DNA of 38,483 nt from Candidatus Woesearchaeota archaeon (GTDB taxonomy: Archaea; Nanobdellota; Nanobdellia; Woesearchaeales; GW2011-AR9): assembly GCA_018696595.1 (NCBI GenBank), contig JABHQW010000008.1, positions 1-38,483 on the forward strand, in the 5' to 3' direction. The translations under genes were made by a program, and so were the position numbers. The notes under the pieces were generated by a model. The model saw only the letters and a list, made by a program, of their open reading frames with translations, did not search any database and was not told the DNA's origin. Positions 30,537-38,483 of this stretch are shown one piece after another (the first letter of the stretch is position 1; each line of letters begins with the position of its first letter).

Positions 30537-30602
30537 CCTCAACCTTGCGCATTTGACCACTCTGCCACCCCCGCATAAAAGGTAAAAAGAATAATTTCTT
30601 TA

Positions 30603-31178
30603 TTAAACTTTTTCTACAATTGAAACAATTTTAGTATGAACATCTTCTTTACTCAAAGAGCCATCAACAATAACACAGTCTTTAAAATTAGAATATGCTT
30701 GCTTCAAAGACTTTGCATAATCTCCAATTATAAAATCAATGAATTTGTCGTCTTGTTTTTCTAAGATTATTTCTTGTCTTTCTTTAGCAACTTCTAAATC
30801 AACAAGTAAACAAATAACTTTGTCAACATCTTCATTATATTCAGAGAAAGTAGTCATTAATTGATTAGCCCTCTCCTGAACAATATGTCCTTGGGTTCTT
30901 TCTGCTTCAATCCAAACTTTAAAATCTATCCAACCTCGTTCAATAATAATATAATCCACTTTATCTTTATGCTCAAAGTATTGATCTAAAGCTTTAGCTG
31001 CAAAAACTAGTTTGTAACCAACAATCTCTGTAAAAGGAATCTTTAAATCTTCTGCTCTTTCCCGATCATAAATTATTGCAACAGAGTATCCTTTACTTTT
31101 AAGAGAATTTTCAAGAAGTTCAACTTGGGTGCTTTTACCTGCTCGTCCCAATCCAATTATTTCAATAACCTTTGTCAT
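30603..31178 (-). CDS. Thymidylate-kinase-like P-loop kinase
   Basis: 191 aa. Walker A is IIGLGRAGKSTQVELLENSL (8-27), then a DRERAEDL region and IIIERGWIDFKVW, which takes the place of the DRY/H-type motif of thymidylate and deoxynucleoside kinases. A lid-like stretch follows (VAKERQEIILEKQDDKFIDF). The first Gly-rich loop and overall length (about 190-210) fit the dTMP kinase/deoxynucleoside kinase superfamily, but the substrate-binding residues are not clear enough to say which nucleotide or other small molecule is used. The start overlaps the stop of the lipoprotein gene (ATGA), so the two are translationally coupled. The tRNA gene follows 28 nt downstream. Confidence 0.75.
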   Translation of the reverse strand: MTKVIEIIGLGRAGKSTQVELLENSLKSKGYSVAIIYDRERAEDLKIPFTEIVGYKLVFAAKALDQYFEHKDKVDYIIIERGWIDFKVWIEAERTQGHIVQERANQLMTTFSEYNEDVDKVICLLVDLEVAKERQEIILEKQDDKFIDFIIGDYAKSLKQAYSNFKDCVIVDGSLSKEDVHTKIVSIVEKV

Positions 31179-31438
31179 TCTTCGTTCATTACTGCTTCAC
31201 AACTTCCAGAAACACATTTAATTTGTCCCTGCCCACAATCAATTGTACCAGGAGTACATTCTAAAGTGCAAAGTTGTCCAGCACAATCAGGAGCAAACTC
31301 CTTATTAACTGCATCCGCCGCATGACAACACTTTGCTTTGAAACAATCTTCATCCACAGAACAAACTTTTTCTGCTGGAACACAAGATATTAAAAATAAG
31401 ACCCCCAATAACATAAACAATAAAATAATCTTCTTCAT
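31175..31438 (-). CDS. Small Cys-rich lipoprotein
   Basis: 87 aa. The signal is KKIILLFMLLGVLFLISC, with a lipobox-like LISC followed by VPAEKVCSVDEDCFKAKCCH. About eleven Cys remain in a 65-residue mature part (CCHAADAVN, CAGQLCTLECTPGTIDC, CVSGSC), so a disulfide-knotted surface lipoprotein is likely. It resembles other small Cys-rich exported proteins of DPANN genomes but no specific family is recognised. It starts right after the GatD stop and overlaps the kinase gene by 4 nt, so it is transcribed with both. A link in function to either neighbour is not evident. Confidence 0.7.
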   Translation of the reverse strand: MKKIILLFMLLGVLFLISCVPAEKVCSVDEDCFKAKCCHAADAVNKEFAPDCAGQLCTLECTPGTIDCGQGQIKCVSGSCEAVMNEE

Positions 31439-32728
31439 TCAAATCCCCCCAATAAAATCTTTTTCAAAACTAATCTGTTCATTAATCTCTCCACGTAAAT
31501 TCTTTGCCATCAACTCTTTAGCCTCACTAATCGGATAATTTCCAAGTAACCAAGACAATTTAATAAAAGCAGTTTCAGGTAACATATCTCCACAAAAGAT
31601 ACAACCAATCTCAGACAATCTTCTTAAGTTAGTATAAACATAAGGGTGTACTGCTCCAAATAAACATTGAGAAGTTATAGCAACAACCCCTCCCTTTTTA
31701 ATAAAATGTTTCAAAGCTTCGTAATTCTTAAGATTAATTCCCACATTAGTAGGGGCATGTCCTAAACCCGTCCCTTCAATTACAAACGCCTTGTAATTCT
31801 CTGTAAAGAATTTAAACAATTGTGAACCAATACCCGGATGAACTTTTAACAAACCAACATTCTTTGAGAACTTTTCTTTAAGAATAGTCTCTTTATCTTT
31901 TGATTTTGTAGTATAATCATTTTTCAAAAACTTAACTTTTCTTTTATTATAATCCACTAAAGCAATCGGCGAATCATTTATTGCTTTAAACGCATCTCTT
32001 CTACTAGTATGCATTTTTCTTGTTTTTGTTGCAGGAAGAATCGCACAATAATCATCATTAGAAGAATTATGCATACAAATTGCTACACCAGCAAATTTAG
32101 TTTTTGTAATAAATTCTGCTGCGCAGATTAGATTTTGAGTTGCATCAGTACTTCCCCGATCAGAACTTCTTTGAGAACCAACAACCAACACAGGAATATT
32201 TATTTTTTCCAACATAAAAGATAAAGCAGCAGCAGTATATCCTAAAGTGTCTGTGCCATGCCCAACAATAATCCCTGCAATATTTTTCTTTGCATGTTTT
32301 TTAATTGCTTCAGCAATTTTCTGATAATTGCCAAACATCATATCTTCCGACATCATGTTAGAAACTAATTCCGTTTCAATGTTGGCAACCTCATTTAATT
32401 CAGGAAACATCTCAAGCAAATCTTCAGCAGTAAATTTAGCAGAAACAGCCCCGGTTTTATAATCAACTTTACTAGCAATAGTTCCACCGGTATGTAAAAT
32501 AACAATAGTTTTCTTTTTTTTATCAAAATTCTTTTCTTCTTTTTTAATTTCAGTTTCTTTTCTCTTTTCAATCAATTTGATACTGAGAATATCTTTTCTT
32601 TCAAAACCAAGGTTATAACCATTATCTAACTTAATAATAACCGCCTTCTCATCAGGATCAGGCATCAAGATACCTTGTTCTGTTTGTGCATGAGTTTTAA
32701 TCTCTACTAAGTCACCAGGTTGAGTCAT
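31439..32728 (-). CDS. gatD: Archaeal Glu-tRNA(Gln) amidotransferase subunit D
   Basis: 429 aa from ATG 32728 (MTQPGDLVEIKTHAQTEQGI); a TATA (plus 32749-32758) about 26 nt upstream supports this start over the in-frame TTG three codons earlier. The N-terminal SH3-like region (to about 65) is specific to GatD. The asparaginase-like core has the Thr motif ILHTGGTIASKVDY, the second motif IIVGHGTDTLGYTAAAL, and KTRKMHTSRRDAFKAI. It releases ammonia from glutamine for GatE, which makes Gln-tRNA(Gln); the GatDE pair exists only in archaea. gatE is not in the window. It heads an apparent operon with the lipoprotein and kinase genes. Confidence 0.93.
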   Translation of the reverse strand: MTQPGDLVEIKTHAQTEQGILMPDPDEKAVIIKLDNGYNLGFERKDILSIKLIEKRKETEIKKEEKNFDKKKKTIVILHTGGTIASKVDYKTGAVSAKFTAEDLLEMFPELNEVANIETELVSNMMSEDMMFGNYQKIAEAIKKHAKKNIAGIIVGHGTDTLGYTAAALSFMLEKINIPVLVVGSQRSSDRGSTDATQNLICAAEFITKTKFAGVAICMHNSSNDDYCAILPATKTRKMHTSRRDAFKAINDSPIALVDYNKRKVKFLKNDYTTKSKDKETILKEKFSKNVGLLKVHPGIGSQLFKFFTENYKAFVIEGTGLGHAPTNVGINLKNYEALKHFIKKGGVVAITSQCLFGAVHPYVYTNLRRLSEIGCIFCGDMLPETAFIKLSWLLGNYPISEAKELMAKNLRGEINEQISFEKDFIGGI

Positions 32729-32748
32729 GATTAACAAGAAATAAACTG

Positions 32749-32758
32749 AGTTTATATA
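32749..32758 (-). promoter_or_regulatory. TATA box of gatD
   Basis: On the minus strand AATATATAAA, about 26 nt before the ATG at 32728, as for other leaderless genes in the window. Confidence 0.6.
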
Positions 32759-32776
32759 TTTTGTTAAAAAATATAA

Positions 32777-33085
32777 TTAAAGACCGGACAATTTAGATTC
32801 CAACAAATCATAAGCTTCAGGAGAACAAGTGTCTTTTAGTCCATCCAATATAGTTTGAACCTTCTTTTTCCTTCCCGATCTCTCTTCTTCAGCTTTTACT
32901 CCCGCAACATATTGATGATATGTCTTTAAGTCATCAATAGAAATAATTTGAGGTAAAGAATCCATTAAAGCATTATATTGTCTTGCCACGCCAGGAGAAC
33001 GATCTAATTCTTTAGCACTTTGAGGCATCGTTCTTTCTAAAACAGCAATTCTTTCTAAAGTGTCGTATAATTCTTTTGGGTTCAT
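32777..33085 (-). CDS. Small helical protein, unknown
   Basis: 102 aa, starting MNPKELYDTLERIAVLERTM and ending AYDLLESKLSGL. Predicted to be almost all helix with mixed charge and no signal or membrane segment. The middle contains DSLPQIISIDDLKTYHQYVA and a basic RSGRKKKVQTI patch that could touch nucleic acid. It is the only gene between gatD (downstream, with its own TATA) and the divergent ahcY, and starts about 146 nt from the ahcY start. A weak TATA-like AT-rich stretch is upstream. No family recognised. Confidence 0.65.
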   Translation of the reverse strand: MNPKELYDTLERIAVLERTMPQSAKELDRSPGVARQYNALMDSLPQIISIDDLKTYHQYVAGVKAEEERSGRKKKVQTILDGLKDTCSPEAYDLLESKLSGL

Positions 33086-33174
33086 AAGGATTTAAGACCA
33101 TTTGTAGTTTAATAGTATTTTGTAATTAGAAAATATATTTACAATGATACTGATGTGAAATCTAAAACAACAAT

Positions 33175-33222
33175 CTATTTAAATAAACCTAATAGATTAA
33201 TACAAATATCTAAACAAGAGGT
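33175..33222 (+). promoter_or_regulatory. Promoter and ribosome site of the purine-salvage operon
   Basis: TATA-like CTATTTAAATAAAC (about 33175-33187) gives a start near 33210, followed by AAGAGGT (33216-33222) 9 nt before ATG 33232. The following three genes are packed with a 2-nt gap and an 8-nt overlap, so this is probably their only promoter. Confidence 0.55.
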
Positions 33223-33231
33223 AAACATAAA

Positions 33232-34641
33232 ATGGAAAATGAAAATAACGATTATAAAATTAAAGATATATCCCTAGCAGAATGGGGCAAGAAAGAAATT
33301 AAAATTGCAGAAAAAGAAATGCCTGGTTTAATGGCAGTTAGAGAAAAATATAAAGAAACTAAACCGCTCCAGGGTTCTAGAATCATGGGCAGTTTACATA
33401 TGACAATTCAAACTGCTGTTCTGATTGAAACACTAAAAGACTTAGGAGCAGAAGTTAGATGGGCTTCTTGTAATATTTTTTCAACTCAAGATCATGCTGC
33501 AGCAGCAATTGCAGCAACAGGAACACCAGTATTTGCTTGGAAAGGTGAATCTCTTAAAGAGTATTGGTGGTGTACAAAACAAGCTCTTGACTTTGCAGGC
33601 AAAGGACCAACAATAATTGTTGATGATGGCGGAGATGCCACGATGATGATTCATAAAGGAGTAGAAATTGAAAAAGATCAAAGTATCCTAGAACGAGACT
33701 TCTCTGGAGAAGGAGAAGATTTCAAAGAATTAATGATTTCATTAAAAGAAACATACCAAGAGGATAATCAACGTTGGACTAATGTTGCCAGAGAAGTTAA
33801 AGGCGTATCTGAAGAAACAACAACTGGAGTACACAGATTATATCAAATGGCTAAAGAGAACAAACTTTTATTCCCAGCAATTAACGTTAATGATTCTGTA
33901 ACAAAATCAAAATTTGATAACCTTTACGGATGTAGAGAATCATTAGTAGATGGAATTAAAAGAGCAACAGATGTAATGTTAGCGGGAAAAGTTGCTATCG
34001 TTGCAGGTTATGGAGATGTGGGAAAAGGTTGTTGTCAATCTTTGAAAGGTTATGGCTGCCGAGTTATTGTAACTGAAATTGATCCAATCAATGCCTTGCA
34101 AGCAGCAATGGAAGGTTACGAAGTTAAGAAAATGGATGACGCTGCAAAAGAAGGCGATCTCTTTGTAACAACAACAGGAAATTATCATGTTATTGTAGAT
34201 CGACATTTTCAGATGATGAAAGACCAAGCTATTGTTTGTAATATTGGACATTTTGATAATGAAATTGATATGGACTGGTTAGATAACAAATCAGGAGCAA
34301 CAAAAGAAAACATTAAACCACAATACGACAAATATACTTTGAATGGAAAAGAGATTTATATTCTTGCAGAAGGACGTTTAATTAATTTAGGTTGTGCTAC
34401 CGGACATCCAAGTTTTGTTATGTCAAATAGTTTTACTAATCAAGTTTTAGCGCAAATAGAATTGTGGACAAAAGAACATCAGATTGGTGTAACAGTTCTG
34501 CCAAAAGAATTAGACGAAGAAGTTGCTAGGTTACATCTAAAAAAGATTGGGGTAGAACTTGATGTAATGACCGAAGAACAATCTAAATATTTAGACGTTC
34601 CTAAAAAAGGACCGTATAAATCAGACCATTATCGGTATTAA
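33232..34641 (+). CDS. ahcY: S-adenosylhomocysteine hydrolase
   Basis: 469 aa. The substrate region includes [27 protein letters not shown] and [33 protein letters not shown] carries the conserved Lys and Asp of the active site, and [18 protein letters not shown] binds NAD. The C-terminus ends YKSDHYRY with the Lys and Tyr that reach the NAD of the neighbouring subunit, as in bacterial and eukaryotic enzymes; many archaeal enzymes are shorter at this end. It splits SAH, the product of SAM methylations, into adenosine and homocysteine. It is the first gene of the salvage operon, and the adenosine would be taken by the kinase encoded 2 nt downstream. Confidence 0.96.
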   Translation: MENENNDYKIKDISLAEWGKKEIKIAEKEMPGLMAVREKYKETKPLQGSRIMGSLHMTIQTAVLIETLKDLGAEVRWASCNIFSTQDHAAAAIAATGTPVFAWKGESLKEYWWCTKQALDFAGKGPTIIVDDGGDATMMIHKGVEIEKDQSILERDFSGEGEDFKELMISLKETYQEDNQRWTNVAREVKGVSEETTTGVHRLYQMAKENKLLFPAINVNDSVTKSKFDNLYGCRESLVDGIKRATDVMLAGKVAIVAGYGDVGKGCCQSLKGYGCRVIVTEIDPINALQAAMEGYEVKKMDDAAKEGDLFVTTTGNYHVIVDRHFQMMKDQAIVCNIGHFDNEIDMDWLDNKSGATKENIKPQYDKYTLNGKEIYILAEGRLINLGCATGHPSFVMSNSFTNQVLAQIELWTKEHQIGVTVLPKELDEEVARLHLKKIGVELDVMTEEQSKYLDVPKKGPYKSDHYRY

Positions 34642-34643
34642 AG

Positions 34644-35636
34644 ATGAAACAATACGATGTAATTGGTTTAGGAAATACTTTAATGGATTTCTTAATAGAA
34701 GTGGATGATGATAAACTAATTGAATTTGATTTAAAGAAAGGAGAGATGCATCTTGTTGATGAAGAGAAAGCCAAATTGGTTTTAGAAAAGATTAATCAAC
34801 ATCAGTTAGAAATTGAAACAATTCCGGGTGGAAGTTCTGCCAACACTTTGAAAGGAATTGCTCTTCTGGGAGGAAAAGCTATTCTCTGCGGAAAAGTTGG
34901 TGATGATCCGCATGGAGAAGTTTATGTTCAACAAATAGAAAATCATGGCGTTTCTTCAAGAATTAATAAACACCAAAATATTACTGGACACGCAGTAACA
35001 TTTATCACTCCCGATTCTGAAAGAACTTTTTCTGTCCATCTTGGAGCAGCTTTAGAATTGTACAAAGAAGACATCTTAGAAGAAGACATAAAACAAAGTA
35101 AAGTATTACATTTAGAAGGTTACCAAATTGAAGGGCCAACAAAAGAGACTATTATGCACGCCATTGAGTTGGCTAAAAAACATAACACTTTGGTTTCAAT
35201 TGATTTAGCAGACCCTGGTTTGATTAGAAGAAATAAAGAATTTTTGAAAGATTTAGTGATGAATCACGCAGATATTGTTTTTGTTAACGAAAAAGAAGCG
35301 GAAGAATTTACTGGTTTACCTCCAGAAGAAGCACTGAATGAAATTGCCAAACATACAAAAGTTGCTGTAGTTAAATTAGGAAAAAAAGGTTCTTTAATTA
35401 GTGCAGACGGAATTATTACAATGATTGATGCCCATTTAGTAGAAGCAGTTGACACAACTGGCGCAGGAGATTCTTATGCTGCTGGTTTCTTATATGGATA
35501 CACTAACGGGTTAAACATGGAACAATCTGGGAAGTTAGGTTCATTATTAGCAGCAAAAGTTGTGCAAGAGAAAGGTGTAGGATTCAAAGATATTAATGTG
35601 AATGAATTAAAGCAAATGGTGAATAACAATGACTAA
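34644..35636 (+). CDS. PfkB-family sugar/adenosine kinase (likely adenosine kinase)
   Basis: 330 aa. PfkB fold: [16 protein letters not shown] at the start, [37 protein letters not shown], the sheet lid region, [15 protein letters not shown] and the C-terminal anion hole and catalytic base [13 protein letters not shown] (Asp about 271). Family members phosphorylate ribose, adenosine, fructose and similar; the SLHLGAA-type loop and the operon with SAH hydrolase point to adenosine. It would turn adenosine into AMP. The stop overlaps the next start by 8 nt. The substrate is inferred from context. Confidence 0.85.
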   Translation: MKQYDVIGLGNTLMDFLIEVDDDKLIEFDLKKGEMHLVDEEKAKLVLEKINQHQLEIETIPGGSSANTLKGIALLGGKAILCGKVGDDPHGEVYVQQIENHGVSSRINKHQNITGHAVTFITPDSERTFSVHLGAALELYKEDILEEDIKQSKVLHLEGYQIEGPTKETIMHAIELAKKHNTLVSIDLADPGLIRRNKEFLKDLVMNHADIVFVNEKEAEEFTGLPPEEALNEIAKHTKVAVVKLGKKGSLISADGIITMIDAHLVEAVDTTGAGDSYAAGFLYGYTNGLNMEQSGKLGSLLAAKVVQEKGVGFKDINVNELKQMVNNND

Positions 35637-36963
35637 AATCGGAATCATTGGTGGATCTGGATTAGACAATCCAGAGATTTTACAGGAAGCCCAAGATAAA
35701 GAAGTTGAAACAAAATATGGAAAACCAAGTTCACCATTAAAAGTGGGAAAGATTAATGGTGCTGATGTTGTTTTGTTAGCAAGACATGGAAGAAAACACG
35801 AAATCCCACCAACACAAGTTAATAATCAAGCCAATATTCAATCGTTGAAAGATGAAGGGTGCACACACATTTTAGCCACAACAGCATGCGGTAGTTTAAG
35901 AGAAGAGATTGGAAGAGGAGACTTTGTTATTTTAGACCAATTCATTGATTTTACAAGACATAGAAAAATTACATTTCATGAAGAATTTGTTAATGGAGAA
36001 ATTAAGCATACACCAATGGCCAAACCATTTAACAATAAGTTAAGAAAAGTATTAAACAAAACTGCAACAGATCTTGGATTAAAATGTCACAGTAAAGGCA
36101 CAGTGATTACAATTGAAGGCCCAAGATTTTCTACAAAAGCTGAATCGCATATGTTTAGATCATGGAATGCAGATGTTATTAACATGAGCATTGCACCAGA
36201 AGTTATCCTAGCTAATGAAATAGGAATCCCTTATGCAGCGGTTGCAATGTCCACAGATTATGATTGTTGGAAAGAAGAAGAGGAAGCTGTTACTTGGGAA
36301 GCTGTTCTAAAAGTATTTAAAGAAAATGTTAGTAAAGTAATGGAGTTATTAGTTAATGCAATACAAAAAATAAACTTTTGCCCAGGATTCCAATCAGGAG
36401 ATTGTTGTTCAACCACTATTGAAGAAGAGGAAGAAGAAACTTTTGATTTAAAATCAACCATAAGAACAATCCCTAACTGGCCTAAAGAAGGAATCATGTT
36501 CCGTGATATTACAACACTAATTGAAAACCCAAAAGCATTTTCTTATTGTATTGAAAAGTTTAAAGAGAAATATTCTGATTGTCAAATTGATAAAATTGCT
36601 GGTATTGAAGCCAGAGGGTTTATTTTCGGTGCCGCTTTAGCAAAAGATTTAGGATTACCTTTTGTTTTAATTCGAAAGAAGGGAAAATTACCAGGAGAAG
36701 TTGTTTCTCAAGAATATGAGTTAGAATATGGGACAGATAAAATTGAAATGCATATTGATTCTATTTCTGCTGGAGAAAAAGTTTTACTAATTGACGATTT
36801 ACTTGCTACTGGTGGAACTGCAAAAGCTTCTTGTCAACTAATTGAAAAAGTAGGTGGTAAAATTGTCAACATTGCTTTTGTTATCGATCTTCCAGATTTA
36901 AAAGGTGCAGAGAAACTCAAGAATTATAATTTATTTAAGTTAGTTAATTTTGAAGGAGAATAA
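35629..36963 (+). CDS. MTA phosphorylase-APRT fusion protein
   Basis: 444 aa in two domains. Residues 1-248 are methylthioadenosine phosphorylase: [65 protein letters not shown] and MSTDYDCW, which matches the MTAP specificity motif. A linker of about 25 residues with Cys ([11 protein letters not shown]) and an acidic run follows. Residues about 275-444 are adenine phosphoribosyltransferase: [36 protein letters not shown] and the PRPP loop [18 protein letters not shown] would be split into adenine and methylthioribose-1-phosphate and the adenine joined to PRPP to give AMP. Both halves look catalytically complete. Fusion of these two enzymes is unusual and the order follows the pathway. Confidence 0.93.
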   Translation: MTKIGIIGGSGLDNPEILQEAQDKEVETKYGKPSSPLKVGKINGADVVLLARHGRKHEIPPTQVNNQANIQSLKDEGCTHILATTACGSLREEIGRGDFVILDQFIDFTRHRKITFHEEFVNGEIKHTPMAKPFNNKLRKVLNKTATDLGLKCHSKGTVITIEGPRFSTKAESHMFRSWNADVINMSIAPEVILANEIGIPYAAVAMSTDYDCWKEEEEAVTWEAVLKVFKENVSKVMELLVNAIQKINFCPGFQSGDCCSTTIEEEEEETFDLKSTIRTIPNWPKEGIMFRDITTLIENPKAFSYCIEKFKEKYSDCQIDKIAGIEARGFIFGAALAKDLGLPFVLIRKKGKLPGEVVSQEYELEYGTDKIEMHIDSISAGEKVLLIDDLLATGGTAKASCQLIEKVGGKIVNIAFVIDLPDLKGAEKLKNYNLFKLVNFEGE

Positions 36964-36965
36964 AT

Positions 36966-38000
36966 TCAAGCAACATAATTAGCTAAATTATCCTTTAACC
37001 CTTCTGCAACTTCATCAATATTATCAACAGTAATGGGGGCAGGATTAATGTAACCACCAATATTAGCTCTACCGCCACCACCGCAACTTTGAGAAAAATG
37101 ACTAGCATCAAAATCACATTCTGATAACATCATCACATTATTAACAGGATTACCTAAAGCTAAACAATAGATGTCTGCTTGTCCTGAAAACATTTTTGCC
37201 ATTTTTCTTAATCCATCTTTTTGTGGTAAGAGAGGATTACCATAAGCAAAAATTATTTTTAAATCATTACTCTCAAAAAGTTGAGCAGTACCATAAATTG
37301 TGTTTAAAGCGGATTTTTCCAATTCATCATACTTATCAATTAATCTCTGTAAACCCCTATTAAACTTCCCCTTAATAATTGCTCTTTCAAAAGACAAATT
37401 ATTTACTAGTCTTAACAAATTAAAATCCGCTGAAGCAACAGATTTAGCCCCATAATAGTTTAAAGAAATTATTTTTTGTAAATCATTTCCCAATTCTGGA
37501 TGAATACCATTTCCAGGATTATCATGTTCTAAGGCAATTTTACTCAACCAATCACAATAAGCATCACCATTAAGAAAGTTAGCATAAACTATTCGAGAGG
37601 AACATTGATTAATACCAGTTGCCAACATTAAGTCAACCCCCATTTCTTCTAAGTGCGGTTGTGCTCCTTTTGTAGTATCATGATGATCAACCCAATGAAG
37701 ATTGGTGTTATGGGCCAATTTTTTTATAACATTTTCGCCACTATCTTTTGCAGAGAGTAGATGGCCATTAATTCCTAAATCTAAAACATAAAAATCTTCA
37801 CCTAAACAGTTTTCTGAAAGTTTAGCTAAACCAATGAAAGTTTCAGAAATATTACTATACCTACCAAAACCAAAACTAGCAGAAACATTACAAGATCTAA
37901 GGTGACGCATTAAAAGCGCCATTGAAATTATCCCATCAGGATCTTCTCCATGTGAGATTACTATTGGCCTATTAATCATTTTTTGTTTAAGAACCCCCAT
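36966..38000 (-). CDS. DHH/DHHA1-family phosphoesterase
   Basis: 344 aa from ATG 38000. The DHH catalytic part has IVISHGEDPDGIISMALLM, FYVLDLGING and LHWVDHHDTTKG, all Asp/His motifs for metal. The C-terminal DHHA1 signature is SCGGGGRANIGGYINPAP, which binds substrate. Related archaeal proteins include RecJ/GAN-like nucleases and oligoribonuclease or cyclic-dinucleotide phosphodiesterases; length and the single DHH-DHHA1 pair favour the short nuclease or phosphodiesterase class. The first motif has an extra residue compared with the usual HxDxDG. It starts 15 nt after the stop of the HIT-like gene. Confidence 0.85.
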   Translation of the reverse strand: MGVLKQKMINRPIVISHGEDPDGIISMALLMRHLRSCNVSASFGFGRYSNISETFIGLAKLSENCLGEDFYVLDLGINGHLLSAKDSGENVIKKLAHNTNLHWVDHHDTTKGAQPHLEEMGVDLMLATGINQCSSRIVYANFLNGDAYCDWLSKIALEHDNPGNGIHPELGNDLQKIISLNYYGAKSVASADFNLLRLVNNLSFERAIIKGKFNRGLQRLIDKYDELEKSALNTIYGTAQLFESNDLKIIFAYGNPLLPQKDGLRKMAKMFSGQADIYCLALGNPVNNVMMLSECDFDASHFSQSCGGGGRANIGGYINPAPITVDNIDEVAEGLKDNLANYVA

Positions 38001-38015
38001 CAATAAATTTAATAA

Positions 38016-38483
38016 TTAATTTCTAATTTTTTCTATTGCTTTCTTGATTTCATCTTCAAAACCTAAAGAACCATCTTCATCAGTATCTTTCTTTTCAGAA
38101 CCAATCTTAATAACTTCCGGTTTAACAATTAAAGTTTCTTCTTTCTTCGCTTCTTCTTTATATTTAACTTTCCAAGTTTTATCTTTTATCTTTTTCATAA
38201 CAGAGTCAACATCATAACTTGGCTGTTTTGCTTCCCACAATAAAGTTTTATTCAGCCCATCATCTTGTGATCTTGGTAAAATATGAACACACAATTTCCC
38301 TTCTGAATTGTCATCAGTAGTTCCAGATTTCAAGATAATGTTTGTTCCTTGAGAACCTAATCCCTCAAAAACTAAAGTTGCCGCTAATGAAGCAGTAGAG
38401 AATAAATGAAATGATTCTTCTATTGATAAATTTTCAATTAAACTTTTCTCAACTTTAGAATAAACTTCAATGTGTCCTTTAAC
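38016..38483 (-). CDS. HIT-like protein, 5' end beyond window
   Basis: 156 codons are visible with no stop to the right edge; the start lies outside. The visible N-terminal part, VKGHIEVYSKVEKSLIENLS with helix SFHLFSTASLAATLVFEGLG and strand QGTNIILKSG, follows the order of a HIT domain. The HIT signature position reads GKLCVHILPR, where His-x-His-x-His-x-x is expected: only the last His remains and the nucleophile position is Cys. A C-terminal extension of about 60 charged residues (KEEAKKEETLIVKPEVIKIG) ends KKAIEKIRN. It is either a non-catalytic HIT relative or another fold with chance similarity. It is co-oriented with the DHH gene, 15 nt apart. Confidence 0.55.
   Translation of the reverse strand, partial: VKGHIEVYSKVEKSLIENLSIEESFHLFSTASLAATLVFEGLGSQGTNIILKSGTTDDNSEGKLCVHILPRSQDDGLNKTLLWEAKQPSYDVDSVMKKIKDKTWKVKYKEEAKKEETLIVKPEVIKIGSEKKDTDEDGSLGFEDEIKKAIEKIRN

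Larger units (their letters stand above)
30397..30574 (-). tRNA. tRNA-Leu (GAG) with two introns
   Basis: 178-nt gene giving an 84-nt mature tRNA without encoded CCA. Acceptor arms GCGGGGG (30568-30574) and CCCCCGC (30398-30404) pair perfectly, with discriminator A at 30397. D-arm GCA/TGC; anticodon stem CAAGG/CCTTG (30543-30547, 30485-30489) with loop TTGAGG-G and anticodon GAG at 30540-30538; a 15-nt variable arm (TCC/GGA) typical of leucine; T-stem GCGAG/CTCGT (30465-30469, 30405-30409) with loop TTCAAG-T. Two insertions interrupt the loops. GAG reads CUC and CUU codons. It lies 28 nt after the stop of the kinase gene; a TATA-like TTTAATAA (plus 30600-30607) is about 30 nt upstream. Confidence 0.93.

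Noticed and set aside
30397-30574. Split or permuted tRNA explanation
   Set aside because: All parts are in normal order on one strand, and both insertions are flanked by bulge-helix-bulge folds, so introns explain the gene fully.
1-38483. CRISPR array, prophage or transposon
   Set aside because: No regularly spaced repeats, integrase, capsid or transposase genes were seen.

Overview
The window looks like a piece of an AT-rich archaeal chromosome, most likely from the DPANN group (Woesearchaeota/Pacearchaeota-like). Support comes from two TrmB-type regulators, the archaeal tRNA amidotransferase subunit GatD, a PAC2 family protein, a tRNA gene with introns bounded by bulge-helix-bulge motifs, TATA boxes about 26-31 nt before start codons (leaderless mRNAs), and surface proteins with the KGQ-x-TIFI N-terminus common in these lineages. 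Several genes have a bacterial flavour: class I GAPDH, a long RelA/SpoT protein, bacterial/eukaryotic-type SAH hydrolase, and peptidoglycan hydrolase domains. The lineage is inferred from gene content only.

Layout. Positions 1-2160 hold a compact regulated locus. A TrmB-like gene (942-1664) is divergent from an operon encoding a small protein, a Janus/Ocnus (phosphohistidine phosphatase) homologue and a secreted protein that runs off the left edge. It is convergent with an operon of three tiny genes (40, 40 and 52 aa). One near-identical palindrome stands before both the TrmB promoter region and the tiny-gene operon. Positions 2167-3628 hold dCTP deaminase, a DUF4190-like membrane protein and two overlapping tiny ORFs behind a set of 9-bp repeats. 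Positions 3715-10628 are mostly housekeeping: Sua5/YrdC, M29 aminopeptidase, NSUN methyltransferase, GAPDH, a RelA/SpoT homologue with a ruined hydrolase site, and enolase.

Positions 10644-26919 are the most unusual part: six minus-strand genes, all for exported or membrane-anchored proteins, ending in enolase. In transcription order they are a 670-aa KGQ-type anchored protein, a 2307-aa giant with a transglutaminase-like domain, a type IV pilin-like protein, a 1064-aa multi-enzyme (SGNH hydrolase, DUF218, lytic transglycosylase, metallophosphoesterase), a thrombospondin type 3 calcium-repeat protein, and an 869-aa multi-enzyme (alpha/beta hydrolase, degenerate M23, M15 peptidase). The two multi-enzymes share a nearly identical linker module. 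Lytic transglycosylase plus M15 peptidase domains imply activity on bacterial peptidoglycan, which archaea lack. An envelope-attack or host-interaction apparatus is the leading hypothesis, not a proven function.

Positions 27112-30391 hold a PAC2 protein, a methyltransferase, a second copy of the secreted protein family (beta-barrel-like, C-terminal Phe) and a second TrmB-like gene with an operator touching its start codon. At 30397-30574 lies a tRNA-Leu(GAG) gene with two introns, at 37/38 and in the T-loop at 59/60. Next come a P-loop kinase, a Cys-rich lipoprotein and GatD. Positions 33232-36963 form a salvage operon (SAH hydrolase, adenosine kinase-like, and a fusion of MTA phosphorylase with adenine phosphoribosyltransferase) that returns the adenine of SAH and MTA to AMP. 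A DHH phosphoesterase and a partial HIT-like gene close the window.
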